Shown: piece after piece, positions 27,425-37,111 of the stretch
Layout of the letters: each line of letters opens with the position of its first letter
Numbering within the stretch: position 1 is the stretch's first letter
Origin: Mastigocoleus testarum BC008
GTDB taxonomy: Bacteria; Cyanobacteriota; Cyanobacteriia; Cyanobacteriales; Nostocaceae
Assembly (NCBI RefSeq): GCF_001456025.1
Contig: NZ_LMTZ01000116.1
Coordinates: 1-64,000 of the forward strand
Length of the DNA: 64,000 bases
Direction of reading: 5' to 3'
Notes under the pieces: model-generated
Told to the model about the DNA's origin: nothing
The model's input: the letters and a program-made list of their open reading frames with translations, nothing else
The model's database searches: none
Program-made: the position numbers and the translations under genes

Positions 27425-27772
27425 TCTCGAACTTTCCTCTTTTTCTTGTTTTTGACAATTGTAATATTAACCGCTTCTAAATATCTCGACAAACATACCC
27501 AAAAATAGATAAATCTGTAGAAGCACAATTCAATGTATAAGTTTACTCAGTTTTTCTGAATTGTGCTTGCTTCCCTCGTGTTGGGAAAAGGTTTATTGAG
27601 CATAACATCCTAATTGCAAATCGCTGTTCTCAAAGTTAGGAAGGAGACAAAAGCAAGTTAGGTAAAAATATAATTAATACCCCAAAAATTCAAAAATTAG
27701 AAGGTTTGCTCCCCAACTTTACAAAATATTAGAACATGCCCCTCTTTATAGGTTATTCTTCCCTAAATACTT
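27425..27772. other. Spacer between rpsU copy 1 and rsmI
   Basis: About 350 bases, AT-rich. It provides the rpsU leader; no further gene or repeat was seen. Confidence 0.4.
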
Positions 27773-28627
27773 TTAGTTCTCTTCTGTTATTTTAATATCT
27801 AAAGCCAACTGATAAAGTTGACGTCGAGGTATAGAAGTCAGTTTTGCTAATTCGCGGCTAGCTTGCGACCGCGATACTCCCCGAGTAATTAGCGATCGTA
27901 ATTCTATTTTAAGTTGCGCTTCGGAAAGTTGTGTTCGATCAGGTGAAGTTCCTTCAAGAATAAGAGTATATTCACCCTGAGGTTGTTTTTCTTGATAGAG
28001 AGAAATCGCTTCCTTCAAAGAACCTCGCCAAAAGTCTTCATACAGTTTAGTTAGTTCTCGTGCTAGCACACAATGACGAGTTTCTCCAAAAGCAGCAACT
28101 AAATCTTCTAGCGTTTCTCGCAAGCGGTGTGGCGATTCATAAAAAATTAAAGTCCGAGTTTCTGCTTGTAAAGATTCTAAGATTTGTTGTCGCTGTTTTC
28201 TTTTTGTTGGCAAAAAACCCTCAAACATAAATCTATTTGTAGGTAAGCCAGATGCACACAATGCAGTAATCGCTGCACAAGCACCAGGAAGAGGGACCAC
28301 AGAAATTCCTTTAGTGATACAAGCCGAAATTAATTCATAGCCAGGATCGGAAATTCCTGGAATCCCGGCGTCGCTAACCAAAGCTAAGGATTTATCGTCA
28401 TTTAAGTGTCGTAACAGTTCTGGAATGCGACTACTACGATTGTGTTCGTGGTAACTTATCTGGGGAGTTTTGATTTGAAAATGTTGCAGTAACTTTCCCG
28501 TATGACGGGTGTCTTCAGCTGCAATCAAATCTACATCTTGCAGAACCTGTACGCCCCGAAATGTCATATCCGCTAAATTGCCGATTGGGGTACCGACAAC
28601 ATAAAGCGTTCCTGGTTTAATTTCCAT
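27773..28627 (-). CDS. rsmI: 16S rRNA (cytidine-1402-2'-O)-methyltransferase RsmI
   Basis: A SAM-dependent tetrapyrrole-methylase-fold enzyme that 2'-O-methylates C1402 in the ribosomal P site. The start is placed at the ATG at 28627 (MEIKPGTLYVVGTPIGNLAD), 19 codons inside the longer frame, because TLYVVGTPIGNL is the family's opening. Other motifs: AAEDTRHTGKLL, ALVSDAGIPGISDPGY, VVPLPGACAAITAL and FEGFLPTK. The C-terminal helical region ends in SRSQASRELAKLTSIPRRQLY. About 284 residues, normal length. Confidence 0.96.
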   Translation of the reverse strand: MEIKPGTLYVVGTPIGNLADMTFRGVQVLQDVDLIAAEDTRHTGKLLQHFQIKTPQISYHEHNRSSRIPELLRHLNDDKSLALVSDAGIPGISDPGYELISACITKGISVVPLPGACAAITALCASGLPTNRFMFEGFLPTKRKQRQQILESLQAETRTLIFYESPHRLRETLEDLVAAFGETRHCVLARELTKLYEDFWRGSLKEAISLYQEKQPQGEYTLILEGTSPDRTQLSEAQLKIELRSLITRGVSRSQASRELAKLTSIPRRQLYQLALDIKITEEN

Positions 28628-28746
28628 TAAAAAATCATCATTCAAAAATTTTTTCGCTGGGTAGTAATTCCAATTATTTATCACTAATTAATTAGCCACT
28701 ACCAATTTTTATTTCATTACCGATTACTGATTACAAGTGAAGAAAG

Positions 28747-29637
28747 ATGAAAAAGCATGGGTTATTTGTTGGTTTAGTTACCTTAGATTTGATTTATCTT
28801 GCCGAATCACCTCCCAAGCACAACCAAAAAATTGTTGCTGCTGACTGTACAGTTGCAGCTGGAGGTCCAGCAACCAATGCAGCAGTAACTTTTAATCATT
28901 TGGGGGAGCAAGGCAGAGTTTTAGGAGTTATTGGTTCTCATCCAATGACTCAAATAGTTCGTACCGATCTAGAAGATTACAAAGTTGCTGTTACCGATCT
29001 AGCTCCTCATAACAATAATTCACTACCAGTGTCTTCAATTATTGTTACTGAAGCCACCGGAGAACGTGCTGTCATATCGATTAATGCTGTTAAAACTCAA
29101 GTAAACGCACAAAATATTCCAGATAATATTTTAGACGATGTGGATATAGTCCTAATTGATGGGCACCAAATGATAGTAGGGCTTCATATTGCCGAGATGG
29201 CAAAAGCTAGAAGTATACCTGTAGTCATTGATGGTGGTAGTTGGAAAGCTGGTTTTGAGCAAATTTTACCTAAAGTGGATTACGCTATTTGCTCCGGGAA
29301 TTTTTATCCACCCAATTGTCCCGATATACCCCAAGAGGATACAAAAAGTCGTTGTCAGGCTGTTTCTACTTATCTTCAAGAATTAAACGTACCTCACATT
29401 GCCATAACCCAAGGGGAAAAACCAATTTATTACTTTTACCAAGGCGAAGCTGGAATAATTGATGTACCAAAAATCAAAACTGTCGACACCCTAGGAGCAG
29501 GTGATATTTTCCATGGTGCATTTTGCCATTTCATCTTGAGAGAAAAATTTACAGACGCACTCATCTCAGCAGCAAATATTGCTTCCCATTCCTGTGAGTT
29601 CTTTGGTACCCGTCTTTGGATGAAATCTTCAAAATAA
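28747..29637 (+). CDS. PfkB-family carbohydrate kinase
   Basis: 296 residues of the ribokinase/PfkB fold. The N-terminal AAGGPATNAAVTFNHLG is the substrate-site signature 1, and the C-terminal DTLGAGDIFHGAFCHF is signature 2, with the catalytic aspartate in GAGD and an anion hole. The substrate is probably a sugar or nucleoside and cannot be named from sequence. It is divergent from rsmI with a 119-base spacer and has a Shine-Dalgarno-like gaagaaag. Confidence 0.9.
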   Translation: MKKHGLFVGLVTLDLIYLAESPPKHNQKIVAADCTVAAGGPATNAAVTFNHLGEQGRVLGVIGSHPMTQIVRTDLEDYKVAVTDLAPHNNNSLPVSSIIVTEATGERAVISINAVKTQVNAQNIPDNILDDVDIVLIDGHQMIVGLHIAEMAKARSIPVVIDGGSWKAGFEQILPKVDYAICSGNFYPPNCPDIPQEDTKSRCQAVSTYLQELNVPHIAITQGEKPIYYFYQGEAGIIDVPKIKTVDTLGAGDIFHGAFCHFILREKFTDALISAANIASHSCEFFGTRLWMKSSK

Positions 29638-30012
29638 TTTATCCCAACCTTTAACGACTTCCACTGATGTTAGCCCAATCAATTATATGTAACTTTATTT
29701 ACAATTACCCGACATTACTTTTGAGTCATAAAGAAAAAAGCAGCATATAGCGGATTGCAAGTAAGTGAGGTATAGGCAAAAAGCTAGAAGTTATATGTAA
29801 AGTAGGTTTCACTCCTGACTACTGCCTCCTGTCTCCTGACTTCTGCTATAAGTTAAGTTTGTGCTTGTGATGATGAAAAAGCTGAGAATAAATCATCTGT
29901 AAGAATTTAGATTCCAAATATGTATTCGTAACCATTAATTATTCGCACCTACTGAACACTCGTGATAAAGTTACTAGCTAGGTTCTTAATCTTTTGCTCA
30001 AAAGGAAAATTA
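29638..30012. other. Spacer with a ctcctgact-type short repeat
   Basis: Around 29808-29850 the sequence is cactcctgactactgcctcc then tgtctcctgacttctg, a degenerate repeat of CTCCTGACT-like units. The same type of unit, in the other orientation (ggagtcag), appears at 63744-63806. No gene. Confidence 0.5.
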
Positions 30013-30870
30013 ATGAAAACTTTAGAGGAAATTTTAACTGTTACCCGTAGTATTGCTTGGGGGGCAACAGATATACTCCGTAGCTATTATCGTGGGGATA
30101 ATAAACAAAATCTAGAGGTTAACTATAAACAAAATGAACCCGTAACTGTTGCTGATACAGCAACAAATAACTATATTGTGGAGCAATTACAAACAGCTTT
30201 TGGCAGTGAAGATTTCGGTTATATAAGTGAAGAAACCTATCAAAAACAAGCTGCGAATAGTAAAGAATTGGTTTGGATTATAGATCCCTTGGATGGAACT
30301 CGAGATTTTATTAATAAAACTGGTGAATATGCGATTCATATCGCCTTAGTAAAAGATAAACGCCCAATATTAGCAGTAGTAGCTCAACCAGAAACCGAAA
30401 AGTTATTTTACGCCATCAAAGGTAAAGGTTCATTTGTCGAAGTACGTAGTGTGACAGGAGATAATTCTACTGAAGCTTTAAACGTCTCAACACGGGATAG
30501 TTTAGATGATTTAACTTTAGTAGTTAGCCGTAGCCACCGCAATGAAAAATTAAATCATCTCTTAAAAAACTTACCTTGTAAAAATCAGAAAGTAGTTGGT
30601 AGTATTGGTGGAAAAATTGCAGCAATAGTGGAACAAAAAGCTGATATTTATATTTCAATTTCTGGAAAATCAGCGCCCAAAGATTGGGACCTAGCAGCCC
30701 CTGAACTAATCTTGAGCGAAGCTGGTGGAAGTTTTACACACTTTGATGGTACTAACTTGTCTTATAACACTGGTGATATTAATCAGTGGGGTGGACTAAT
30801 TGCTTCTAATGGTAAGTGCCATCAAATGCTGTGCGAAGAAGCAGAAAAAATCTTAGGACAGCTTAGCTGA
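30013..30870 (+). CDS. cysQ: CysQ/inositol-monophosphatase family phosphatase
   Basis: A metal-dependent, lithium-sensitive-type phosphatase of about 285 residues; likely 3'(2'),5'-bisphosphate nucleotidase acting on PAP/PAPS, or an inositol phosphatase. Metal-site motifs: EPVTVADTATN, ISEET, WIIDPLDGTRDFINK and the C-terminal KDWDLAAPELILSEAGG. The ATG at 30013 is chosen over the GTG at 29962 because of the Shine-Dalgarno aaaggaaa. The substrate assignment is less sure than the family. Confidence 0.82.
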   Translation: MKTLEEILTVTRSIAWGATDILRSYYRGDNKQNLEVNYKQNEPVTVADTATNNYIVEQLQTAFGSEDFGYISEETYQKQAANSKELVWIIDPLDGTRDFINKTGEYAIHIALVKDKRPILAVVAQPETEKLFYAIKGKGSFVEVRSVTGDNSTEALNVSTRDSLDDLTLVVSRSHRNEKLNHLLKNLPCKNQKVVGSIGGKIAAIVEQKADIYISISGKSAPKDWDLAAPELILSEAGGSFTHFDGTNLSYNTGDINQWGGLIASNGKCHQMLCEEAEKILGQLS

Positions 30871-31196
30871 TTATCAACCTCTATATAGCAACGAAATTCA
30901 AGTCAAATAAAAGATTATCTTTTCTATGGGAATAATAAGATTTTCTATTAATTAAAGTTCTTGATTCTCAATGAATTTAGGGATTTATTGTAATTTTTCC
31001 CAATTAATTATAATTCTCTGAAATAAGGTATATTTTTTATCTTTTTTGTAATCATCTTGAATAAAAGTTTCAAAGTTTTTCCATAATTGCTATATACTGG
31101 AACGATAAGGATTAATTCGGTTGTGTAAATCGTATAAATCTTTGAAGCGTTTCTCCGAAGCTAAGTCTCTACAACACACCATATTGGAATCACTGA
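30871..31196. other. Spacer, probable leader of the rbp pseudogene
   Basis: AT-rich. The last 80 bases (with tttctccgaagc at about 31150) look like the long 5' leader seen upstream of cold-regulated rbp genes. No intact gene. Confidence 0.4.
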
Positions 31197-31474
31197 ATGT
31201 CAATTTATTTTGTTAACTTATCTAAGCAGGTTACAGAAGATTATTTAGAAGAAGTATTTGTAAATCGTGCTAAGGTTAGTCAGGTTCAGTTTGTAACAGA
31301 TATGGAAATGATTGGAAGACTGGGTCTTGCTCCTTTATCTTAAATAGATTTCAAGAGGAAGAGAATGCAGTAACTGAGGCATAAAATCGTGCTTTGTGGA
31401 TCGATAGACAATTCAAAAGTAAATTAAGCAAGACCTCATTACAGATATGGGAGGTCTATCACGGGGTAAAATAA
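31197..31474 (+). pseudogene. Degraded RRM RNA-binding protein gene (rbp)
   Basis: The frame from ATG 31197 reads MSIYFVNLSKQVTEDYLEEV, close to the opening of cyanobacterial cold-inducible Rbp proteins (MSIYVGNLSYQVTEEDL). It then breaks at about 31325. The next frame continues the alignment: FQEEENAVTEA, a stop, then NRALWIDRQFKSKLSK, matching the expected ...EEAAI.AL..AEWMGR.LKVNKAK. So there is at least one frameshift and one internal stop; the RNP1 octamer (RGFGFVEM) is lost. In heterocystous cyanobacteria rbp genes often precede rpsU, and rpsU follows here. Confidence 0.8.
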
Positions 31475-31530
31475 GCGATAATCATCGCTTTGAGAATATG
31501 AACTTCTCAAGCAATATTTATCTAGAAACT

Positions 31531-31576
31531 CCAGCAGCTTAAAGTTTAAGCTAGACACTGCTGGAAATATTTTTTC
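31531..31576 (+). terminator. Terminator or attenuator between rbp pseudogene and rpsU
   Basis: CCAGCAG (31531-31537) pairs with CTGCTGG (31558-31564). Inside, AGCTTAAA and TTTAAGCT form a second perfect stem. The hairpin is followed by aaatattttttcg. In this gene pair the element would end most rbp transcripts and let some read into rpsU. Confidence 0.7.
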
Positions 31577-31648
31577 GCTCTGATTTTAGGTGTGATATTT
31601 TAAAAAGCTCAGGCTTTTGAACGGTAAAAAATATAAGGATTAACAAGA

Positions 31649-31843
31649 ATGACGCAAGTAGTATTAGGTGAAAATGAAGGGATAGATTCAGCTTTGCGTA
31701 GATTTAAGCGCAAAGTATCACGTGCAGGAATTTTCCAAGACATGAGGAAAAATCGTCACTTCGAAACTCCACTAGAGAAACAGAAACGTAAAGCAGTTTC
31801 TCGACAAAGACAGCGTCGCCAACAACGTTCCCGACGTAAATAA
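31649..31843 (+). CDS. rpsU: Ribosomal protein bS21, copy 2
   Basis: 64 residues: MTQVVLGENEGIDSALRRFK, as in copy 1, then a divergent middle (AGIFQDMRKNRHFETPLEKQ) and a longer basic tail (RQRQRRQQRSRRK). It follows the degraded rbp gene and a hairpin terminator. Rbp-linked rpsU copies are known in Anabaena-type genomes and are thought to be cold-regulated; with the rbp gene broken, this copy would depend on whatever promoter remains upstream. Confidence 0.95.
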   Translation: MTQVVLGENEGIDSALRRFKRKVSRAGIFQDMRKNRHFETPLEKQKRKAVSRQRQRRQQRSRRK

Positions 31844-32130
31844 ACGTCAAAAATTAGTTATAACTTGATACTCTGGTTGTAAGATACTCTAGTTATAACT
31901 CTACATCGGCGAGGCTTTCGATTGGAATATACCTAGATGAAATGCTGAATTAGATTATGAGTTACGAAATACACTTTAATCTATCATGTAGCTTTTTCAA
32001 GTGTTTTTCCCAATTGAAACACCAGATAAAGATTCGAATGACAATCAGTGGGATCTTTATTTTTATGCAATCAATGTCACCACAGTTGATTGCATAGAAA
32101 TTTTGCATTTTCGTATGATGTGATTTTTTT

Positions 32131-34479
32131 TTAATTTCTCTTCAAGTGCTGGGAAACATCTTTAAGATCTCTTTGCAACTGTTCGAGTTTTTGTTGTATT
32201 CGATTCAGATCGGGATTACAACAGCCATAACGCCATTTTACATAGCTCTGACATATATCCTCAATTAATGTTGTAATTGCTGGTGGATAATATGTGGAAA
32301 TAATTTGAGCATACTCTAAAGAAGTTTGTGCAGAATGTTTTTTGAAACCTTTTTTTGCCATTAACTGCAACATTTCTTGATATAAGCGTTCCATCAATGG
32401 TAGTTTCTTCAGAGCAATTTGGTTGCACCAATATCTCCACAACAACCAACTAAACCAACTAAATAAACTAACTCCAGTCGCAAGGATTAAAAATGTTAAA
32501 ACCCCAAGCCATCCTTGGAAAAATAAATTAATCAGCCAAGAGAAAAAATATGTTATGGCACCAAATATAATTCCAAATATGTAATTGAGCCAACCTGTTA
32601 CTGGTGACGGTAACCAACCCGCAACCCAATTCCAAAACTGACGTAAAACAGTAAAAGTTTGAGTTTCTTCTATGGAAGGAGGAATTAAAGGGTGAGATGG
32701 AATTGGGTCAAATGGAAACCAGCCATATTTGGGAAAGTAAACTTCAGTCATTGCGTAGGCGTCAGTATTTCGAACAACATACATTCCAGTAAAAGGGTTA
32801 AAACTTCCAGAGCTAAAACCTGCAACTAAACGAGTTGGAATACCAATAGAACGCAACATGACAGTAAGCACTGTAGAGAAATGATCTGGATAACCACCTT
32901 TGTACTTAAACAAAAATGCTTCCACTAGATCTTCCTCTTCTCCTAAGTAAGGTAAGTTTAAAGGGTTTTCTGGAATTGTATAATTCTGTTTTAAATACTG
33001 GGCTAAGTAAAGAGCTTTTTCAGAGACTGAATTTAAAGTGTCATCTGATTTCCCAACTTGATCGCGGTTGTAGTTGGCTAAAATTTCTTCGGTACGAATT
33101 CTAACTTTTTCTGCAATTGACTCCGGTATTTGTAAATAGGATTTTTTGATCGGATCTGGATATTTTGTTGAAGCTTTTCTTAAAACAGTGCGATCGCGAT
33201 AAGGGACTTCAGAAACAACAGTATAGGTCAAACCTTCAGATAACCCCACAGGAGAGCGTAAAGAACCCTCAGGGTCTACAGCTACAGTTGGTGTCGGGAA
33301 GTAAATTTCTTTAGGATAAGCCATTGCAGGAATCACATTAGGCAAATCTGACACAACCGTATAAGTCTGTACTACTTCTTTTGTTGGAGTAATGAAATTA
33401 CCAAGAGAAAGAAGAGTTTTGTAAGACCAAGGAGAACGTTTTATTGTTTTTACCTGGTCATCACGAGTAATTTCCCACCCTTTCCCCGTATAGCGATCGA
33501 ATGCAAGTACCCGCCAAAAACCTTCCACTTGCGATCTTACTCGCATTACTACTTTGGGGGTCATTTTACCCCGTAGATTTTGATTAATCGAAGAGTTAAA
33601 ACCGTAATAAAAAGAATTATCAATTTTTCCTGGTTTTCCGATTTTTCCTTGACCGAATTTACCATTATTATCCAGGTCGTTATCTTTACCTTGGCGAACA
33701 TAGCCAGGATTATAAATTCTTTTCCCAGTCAAATTTTCTTTGATTTGAATTGGGGAACTAACTGGAAAGTTACGCAATTGATAACCAGGAAATCTAGGTA
33801 AAATAGCAAAAATACCTAAACCCAATCCAACAATCAAAATAAAAAGTAAAAAATAAGAAGGTAGCGACCCAGGTTTCTGTTTAACTCTAAATTTTAGTTC
33901 TTGAGTTTTAGTTTTAAAATCTCCTAAGCCCAAACGGGAACGATAATCAAAAACTAAAGTCGGTAGTGCAATTGCTAAGAATATTAGCAATATTGGAGCA
34001 AAAGCCAATGTTTGACTCACTGAAGCTGCAACACCCAGCAAAATTAAGCCAATTGTAACTGAGTAACCCAAATCTTTACGACGGGGTAAATCAAAACTAT
34101 GAAGTATTTGAAGTTGAATTAACAATTGGGCTAGTACTAGGCGAGTATCATTAAAATGACCTACCAAACGCCTAAAGAAGGTTCCTAATGCCACTAACAT
34201 CCCAATGGCAATAAAAAACTTAATTGTTATATTGCGTTGATGGCGATGGTAATAACTCCAAATTGCACCAACTATTGATAAAGGCAAACCCCAAAAACTA
34301 TATGTTGTTTTAGCGGCGGTATCAATCGCAATGATTGCCACAATTACCAACGCTAGGACAAGTACCCGCAAAGTCACAGAATCTTCAACTTGCTTTGGGG
34401 GTGACTTCTGACTATGCTGCTGCCAAAAATTATTCAATGGTAGACGCCAAAACCTGGTTATCCTGGAAAAATCGAACAT
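32131..34479 (-). CDS. TgpA-type membrane transglutaminase-like protein
   Basis: 782 residues. The N-terminal 220 residues form about six membrane helices (DUF3488-type, from VLVLALVIVAIIAIDTAA to FILIVGLGLGIFAILPRFPG). A large extracytoplasmic part holds the transglutaminase-like domain with GGYPDHFSTVLTVMLRSIGI (the usual catalytic Cys position reads D here) followed by PTRLVAGFSSG and a catalytic-type His/Asp region (YAMTEVYFPKYGWFPFDPIP). Another membrane helix and a cytoplasmic DUF4129-like tail follow. The histidine-aspartate parts fit the fold, but the missing nucleophile suggests either a non-enzymatic role or a variant. Function unknown. Confidence 0.85.
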   Translation of the reverse strand: MFDFSRITRFWRLPLNNFWQQHSQKSPPKQVEDSVTLRVLVLALVIVAIIAIDTAAKTTYSFWGLPLSIVGAIWSYYHRHQRNITIKFFIAIGMLVALGTFFRRLVGHFNDTRLVLAQLLIQLQILHSFDLPRRKDLGYSVTIGLILLGVAASVSQTLAFAPILLIFLAIALPTLVFDYRSRLGLGDFKTKTQELKFRVKQKPGSLPSYFLLFILIVGLGLGIFAILPRFPGYQLRNFPVSSPIQIKENLTGKRIYNPGYVRQGKDNDLDNNGKFGQGKIGKPGKIDNSFYYGFNSSINQNLRGKMTPKVVMRVRSQVEGFWRVLAFDRYTGKGWEITRDDQVKTIKRSPWSYKTLLSLGNFITPTKEVVQTYTVVSDLPNVIPAMAYPKEIYFPTPTVAVDPEGSLRSPVGLSEGLTYTVVSEVPYRDRTVLRKASTKYPDPIKKSYLQIPESIAEKVRIRTEEILANYNRDQVGKSDDTLNSVSEKALYLAQYLKQNYTIPENPLNLPYLGEEEDLVEAFLFKYKGGYPDHFSTVLTVMLRSIGIPTRLVAGFSSGSFNPFTGMYVVRNTDAYAMTEVYFPKYGWFPFDPIPSHPLIPPSIEETQTFTVLRQFWNWVAGWLPSPVTGWLNYIFGIIFGAITYFFSWLINLFFQGWLGVLTFLILATGVSLFSWFSWLLWRYWCNQIALKKLPLMERLYQEMLQLMAKKGFKKHSAQTSLEYAQIISTYYPPAITTLIEDICQSYVKWRYGCCNPDLNRIQQKLEQLQRDLKDVSQHLKRN

Positions 34480-34737
34480 CGTGATGAGAAGACAGCTTAT
34501 GTGTATACAAGTAAAGCTGCAATTTATAGGTCTTTTGGCTCATCCGAGCGAAGGAATAAATTCGATTCCTTTGTCAAGCAAATCAATACATATTAAACTG
34601 GTATTTTGCTTAATTAATCGGTCCGAGCACCTGCCCTAATAACTGCTTTACTAAAAAATCAAAGGAAGTTTCAACATCAGGATAACCTTTTATACACAAA
34701 AATTATTTATTCAGTAGTCTAGCGTTGGTAATTTTAT

Positions 34738-35718
34738 TTAAACAATCGGTAAAATTGCGATGAATAATGGCTTTTTGTCAAATTCTGGACAATCAAGCTC
34801 CAATGTATAAAAATCATCCAATTGCTGCTGTTTCAAATCTATACTCAAACATCCAGAAGTGGCCGAATGTATGATTTCTTCAAAATCACCGGAGAGCAAC
34901 TTTAAAGTACTTGCTGCTGGTAGGTGGTACTCAATACAAAGCTTAGTGTATTCAGCTTGATACTTGTACTCAACTCTAATATTTACTAATCCTGCGGTGG
35001 TTTCCCATTCTCTTTCAACAGTAGGATGGGTAGTAGAAACTTTTAGAGTCATGTTCTCTAACAGTTCCTTAGCTGCTAGCAAAGATAAGGCCATTTTTTG
35101 AGATAGTTGCAAATCAGAGTAATTATTCTCCAAATTTGGTACAACATCTAGAGTATCTACGGAACGATATGGAGTTCTGAGTACTAATCCAGCCAAATCG
35201 TTAAGCGCCTGTGGTTCTTCTGGAAATAGATTTTCCACAGCTTGCACTAACTTAGTCCCTAGCGGTAAAGAAGAAGCCACTAATGTTTGACATCGTTCAG
35301 CCAGGATACTAAATATGTTTTCTGGTAAAGTAATTGGTAAATTGAGCTTGGACTGTTTTAACACCCAAGACCCACAGGGAACCAATGCATTTGCAGCATT
35401 GTCAATATATTCCGGGTAATCAGTTATACTACTTTCCCAAGGGAAAAGTGGCGGACGACTTTGGATTTGGTTTTTTAACCGACGTTTAAGTACGGCTTGG
35501 AAACGTTCTTGCACAGTAGGAATTTCTCCCAATTTAAAGTTTTGAGACTTAAGTTCCGACTCAAAAGCACCGCTTGTAAAAGCGGCGGCTTGTGAATAGG
35601 CATCATTAAGCCTGTTATTTCCCTTACATTCGACCGATGTGTTATCTCCAGTTAAATCGTCATTTGACAATAACCAGCAGAGTATTTGGTGTTGTAAGGA
35701 TTCTGAGTCTCTATTCAT
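34738..35718 (-). CDS. patU: PatU-like protein downstream of hetZ
   Basis: About 326 residues. I assign PatU from its position directly after hetZ and from remembered similarity (ERFQAVLKRRLKNQIQ followed by PPLFPWE); the family has no catalytic motif. patU works with hetZ in heterocyst commitment and pattern, and is split into two genes in Anabaena PCC 7120 but single here. The ATG at 35718 overlaps the hetZ stop by 8 nt (ATGAATAG), so the pair is translationally coupled; an in-frame GTG lies 4 codons upstream. Confidence 0.7.
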   Translation of the reverse strand: MNRDSESLQHQILCWLLSNDDLTGDNTSVECKGNNRLNDAYSQAAAFTSGAFESELKSQNFKLGEIPTVQERFQAVLKRRLKNQIQSRPPLFPWESSITDYPEYIDNAANALVPCGSWVLKQSKLNLPITLPENIFSILAERCQTLVASSLPLGTKLVQAVENLFPEEPQALNDLAGLVLRTPYRSVDTLDVVPNLENNYSDLQLSQKMALSLLAAKELLENMTLKVSTTHPTVEREWETTAGLVNIRVEYKYQAEYTKLCIEYHLPAASTLKLLSGDFEEIIHSATSGCLSIDLKQQQLDDFYTLELDCPEFDKKPLFIAILPIV

Positions 35719-36901
35719 GAGTAGATGCACGCGATCCGGACACTAAGGAGTTACGAATTTCCCAAGCTTGTTCAAGAATTTTAAACCAACGCTTCTGGAG
35801 TTGTGCCATAGATAACCCTAAAACTTTAGCTATTTTTTCATCTGTTTGTCCTTTCTGTTTAAGTTCGAGTAAAGATTTTTGTTTGGGGTCTAACTTTTGC
35901 AGGTACTTTTCCCACTGGTAAGGAGTTAATCCTAGATTGGTATGCAGATCGGCTTCTAGCCATTCATGTACTAATTCCCAGCGATGTAAAAGAGCAAAAC
36001 GGATTAAGTGATATTTAAAACGTTGTTGTAAGTAATCTCTCTGTCGAGCCGTCAAGCCTAAAATTGTCTCAATTTCCTGAGCTGATAAGTCCTGAAGACG
36101 CAACGCGAAGTAATCTGCACAATCGGATTGTTGTCGCTCTTCCAAATAACTCATCAATTCTTCAGTCACAACCGAACGTAGAGTCTCTTCTTCGGGTTCA
36201 GGCTCGGGTTGAGTAGCCATTGTAGTTCTCAATTGCTGAACTGCTGGATCTTCCCAAAATCCATCAGAATCACTACCACCACCTTCTGCAGCTTGTTCCA
36301 TATCCACACAAGTTTCCAAAGGTTGCTGCTGAGAAAATGTTTGAGCTCTAAGTATAATTAATTGCTGTTGTCTTCCTGGTAAAGGAATTCGGCGTTTACC
36401 ATAACGTTCGCTAAACGCCATATATTCTGCCAATTCTAAAAGTGTTTGCGGACGATAGGTCGAACTGGTTTGAGTTTCTCGCCGAAAAGCATTTAGGGTT
36501 TCCAGATAAAAACTTTGGAGAAAGTCTTCTATTATCGTTAATCTTCCTTGATAACTTAATTGTCTTTGAGGAGGATTGATGTAGCGATAAACTATTGCAC
36601 TTAAGGTACTGTGCAATTCAATTCGACCGCGATTCGAGCCCAATCTATAGTACCGCAAACACTGGTCTAATCTATGTTTAGATAAGGTTCTAGCTGATTC
36701 TTCTAGAGTCCCAGATGCTTGAATGCGTTTACTCTCATTACAAATCCTGTCGACTTCAACAGCAATTCGCATCGCCACATCGCGGCAATTTTTCTCTGAA
36801 GCTTTGGTCGAAGATTTAAGTTCTTGAAAGAGGGGTTCAAATATCGCCTCTGCGCCGATAAATTGCTCCCCCTGTATTGTTGTGGTTGCGCCTGAGTCCA
36901 T
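35711..36901 (-). CDS. hetZ: Heterocyst differentiation protein HetZ
   Basis: 396 residues, the length of HetZ, an early regulator of heterocyst differentiation acting downstream of or alongside HetR. Recognised by CRDVAMRIAVEVDRICNESK, HSTLSAIVYRYINPPQRQLS, RKRI-type PGRQQQLIILRAQTF and LQDLSAQEIETILGLTARQR. The last part contains a helix-turn-helix-like segment (TDEKIAKVLGLSMAQLQKRW), consistent with DNA binding. Its presence marks the organism as heterocystous or derived from one. A HetR palindrome was looked for upstream but not found. Confidence 0.92.
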   Translation of the reverse strand: MDSGATTTIQGEQFIGAEAIFEPLFQELKSSTKASEKNCRDVAMRIAVEVDRICNESKRIQASGTLEESARTLSKHRLDQCLRYYRLGSNRGRIELHSTLSAIVYRYINPPQRQLSYQGRLTIIEDFLQSFYLETLNAFRRETQTSSTYRPQTLLELAEYMAFSERYGKRRIPLPGRQQQLIILRAQTFSQQQPLETCVDMEQAAEGGGSDSDGFWEDPAVQQLRTTMATQPEPEPEEETLRSVVTEELMSYLEERQQSDCADYFALRLQDLSAQEIETILGLTARQRDYLQQRFKYHLIRFALLHRWELVHEWLEADLHTNLGLTPYQWEKYLQKLDPKQKSLLELKQKGQTDEKIAKVLGLSMAQLQKRWFKILEQAWEIRNSLVSGSRASTHE

Positions 36902-37111
36902 AGTTTCGTTTATAAAAAGACCCTAACATACCTAAGTTTTACTGTATGAATGTGAATGCTAGATACGGAATTCATGTTTAATAAGTTAAGTGTAAGCCAG
37001 ACAAATTAAAATTATCTATCTGGCTTCTATATATTTTTCCCATTTTTCGTTAAATGATTAGCATTTCCTCTCATGTTATAGCCAATACCCACAAGTAATT
37101 AACAAATTATT

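Noticed and set aside
36902..37111. Possible HetR palindrome upstream of hetZ
   Set aside because: The minus strand has GTTAGGGTC but no inverted partner, so the known HetR site form (GGG-TCTA-CCC-like palindrome) is not met.
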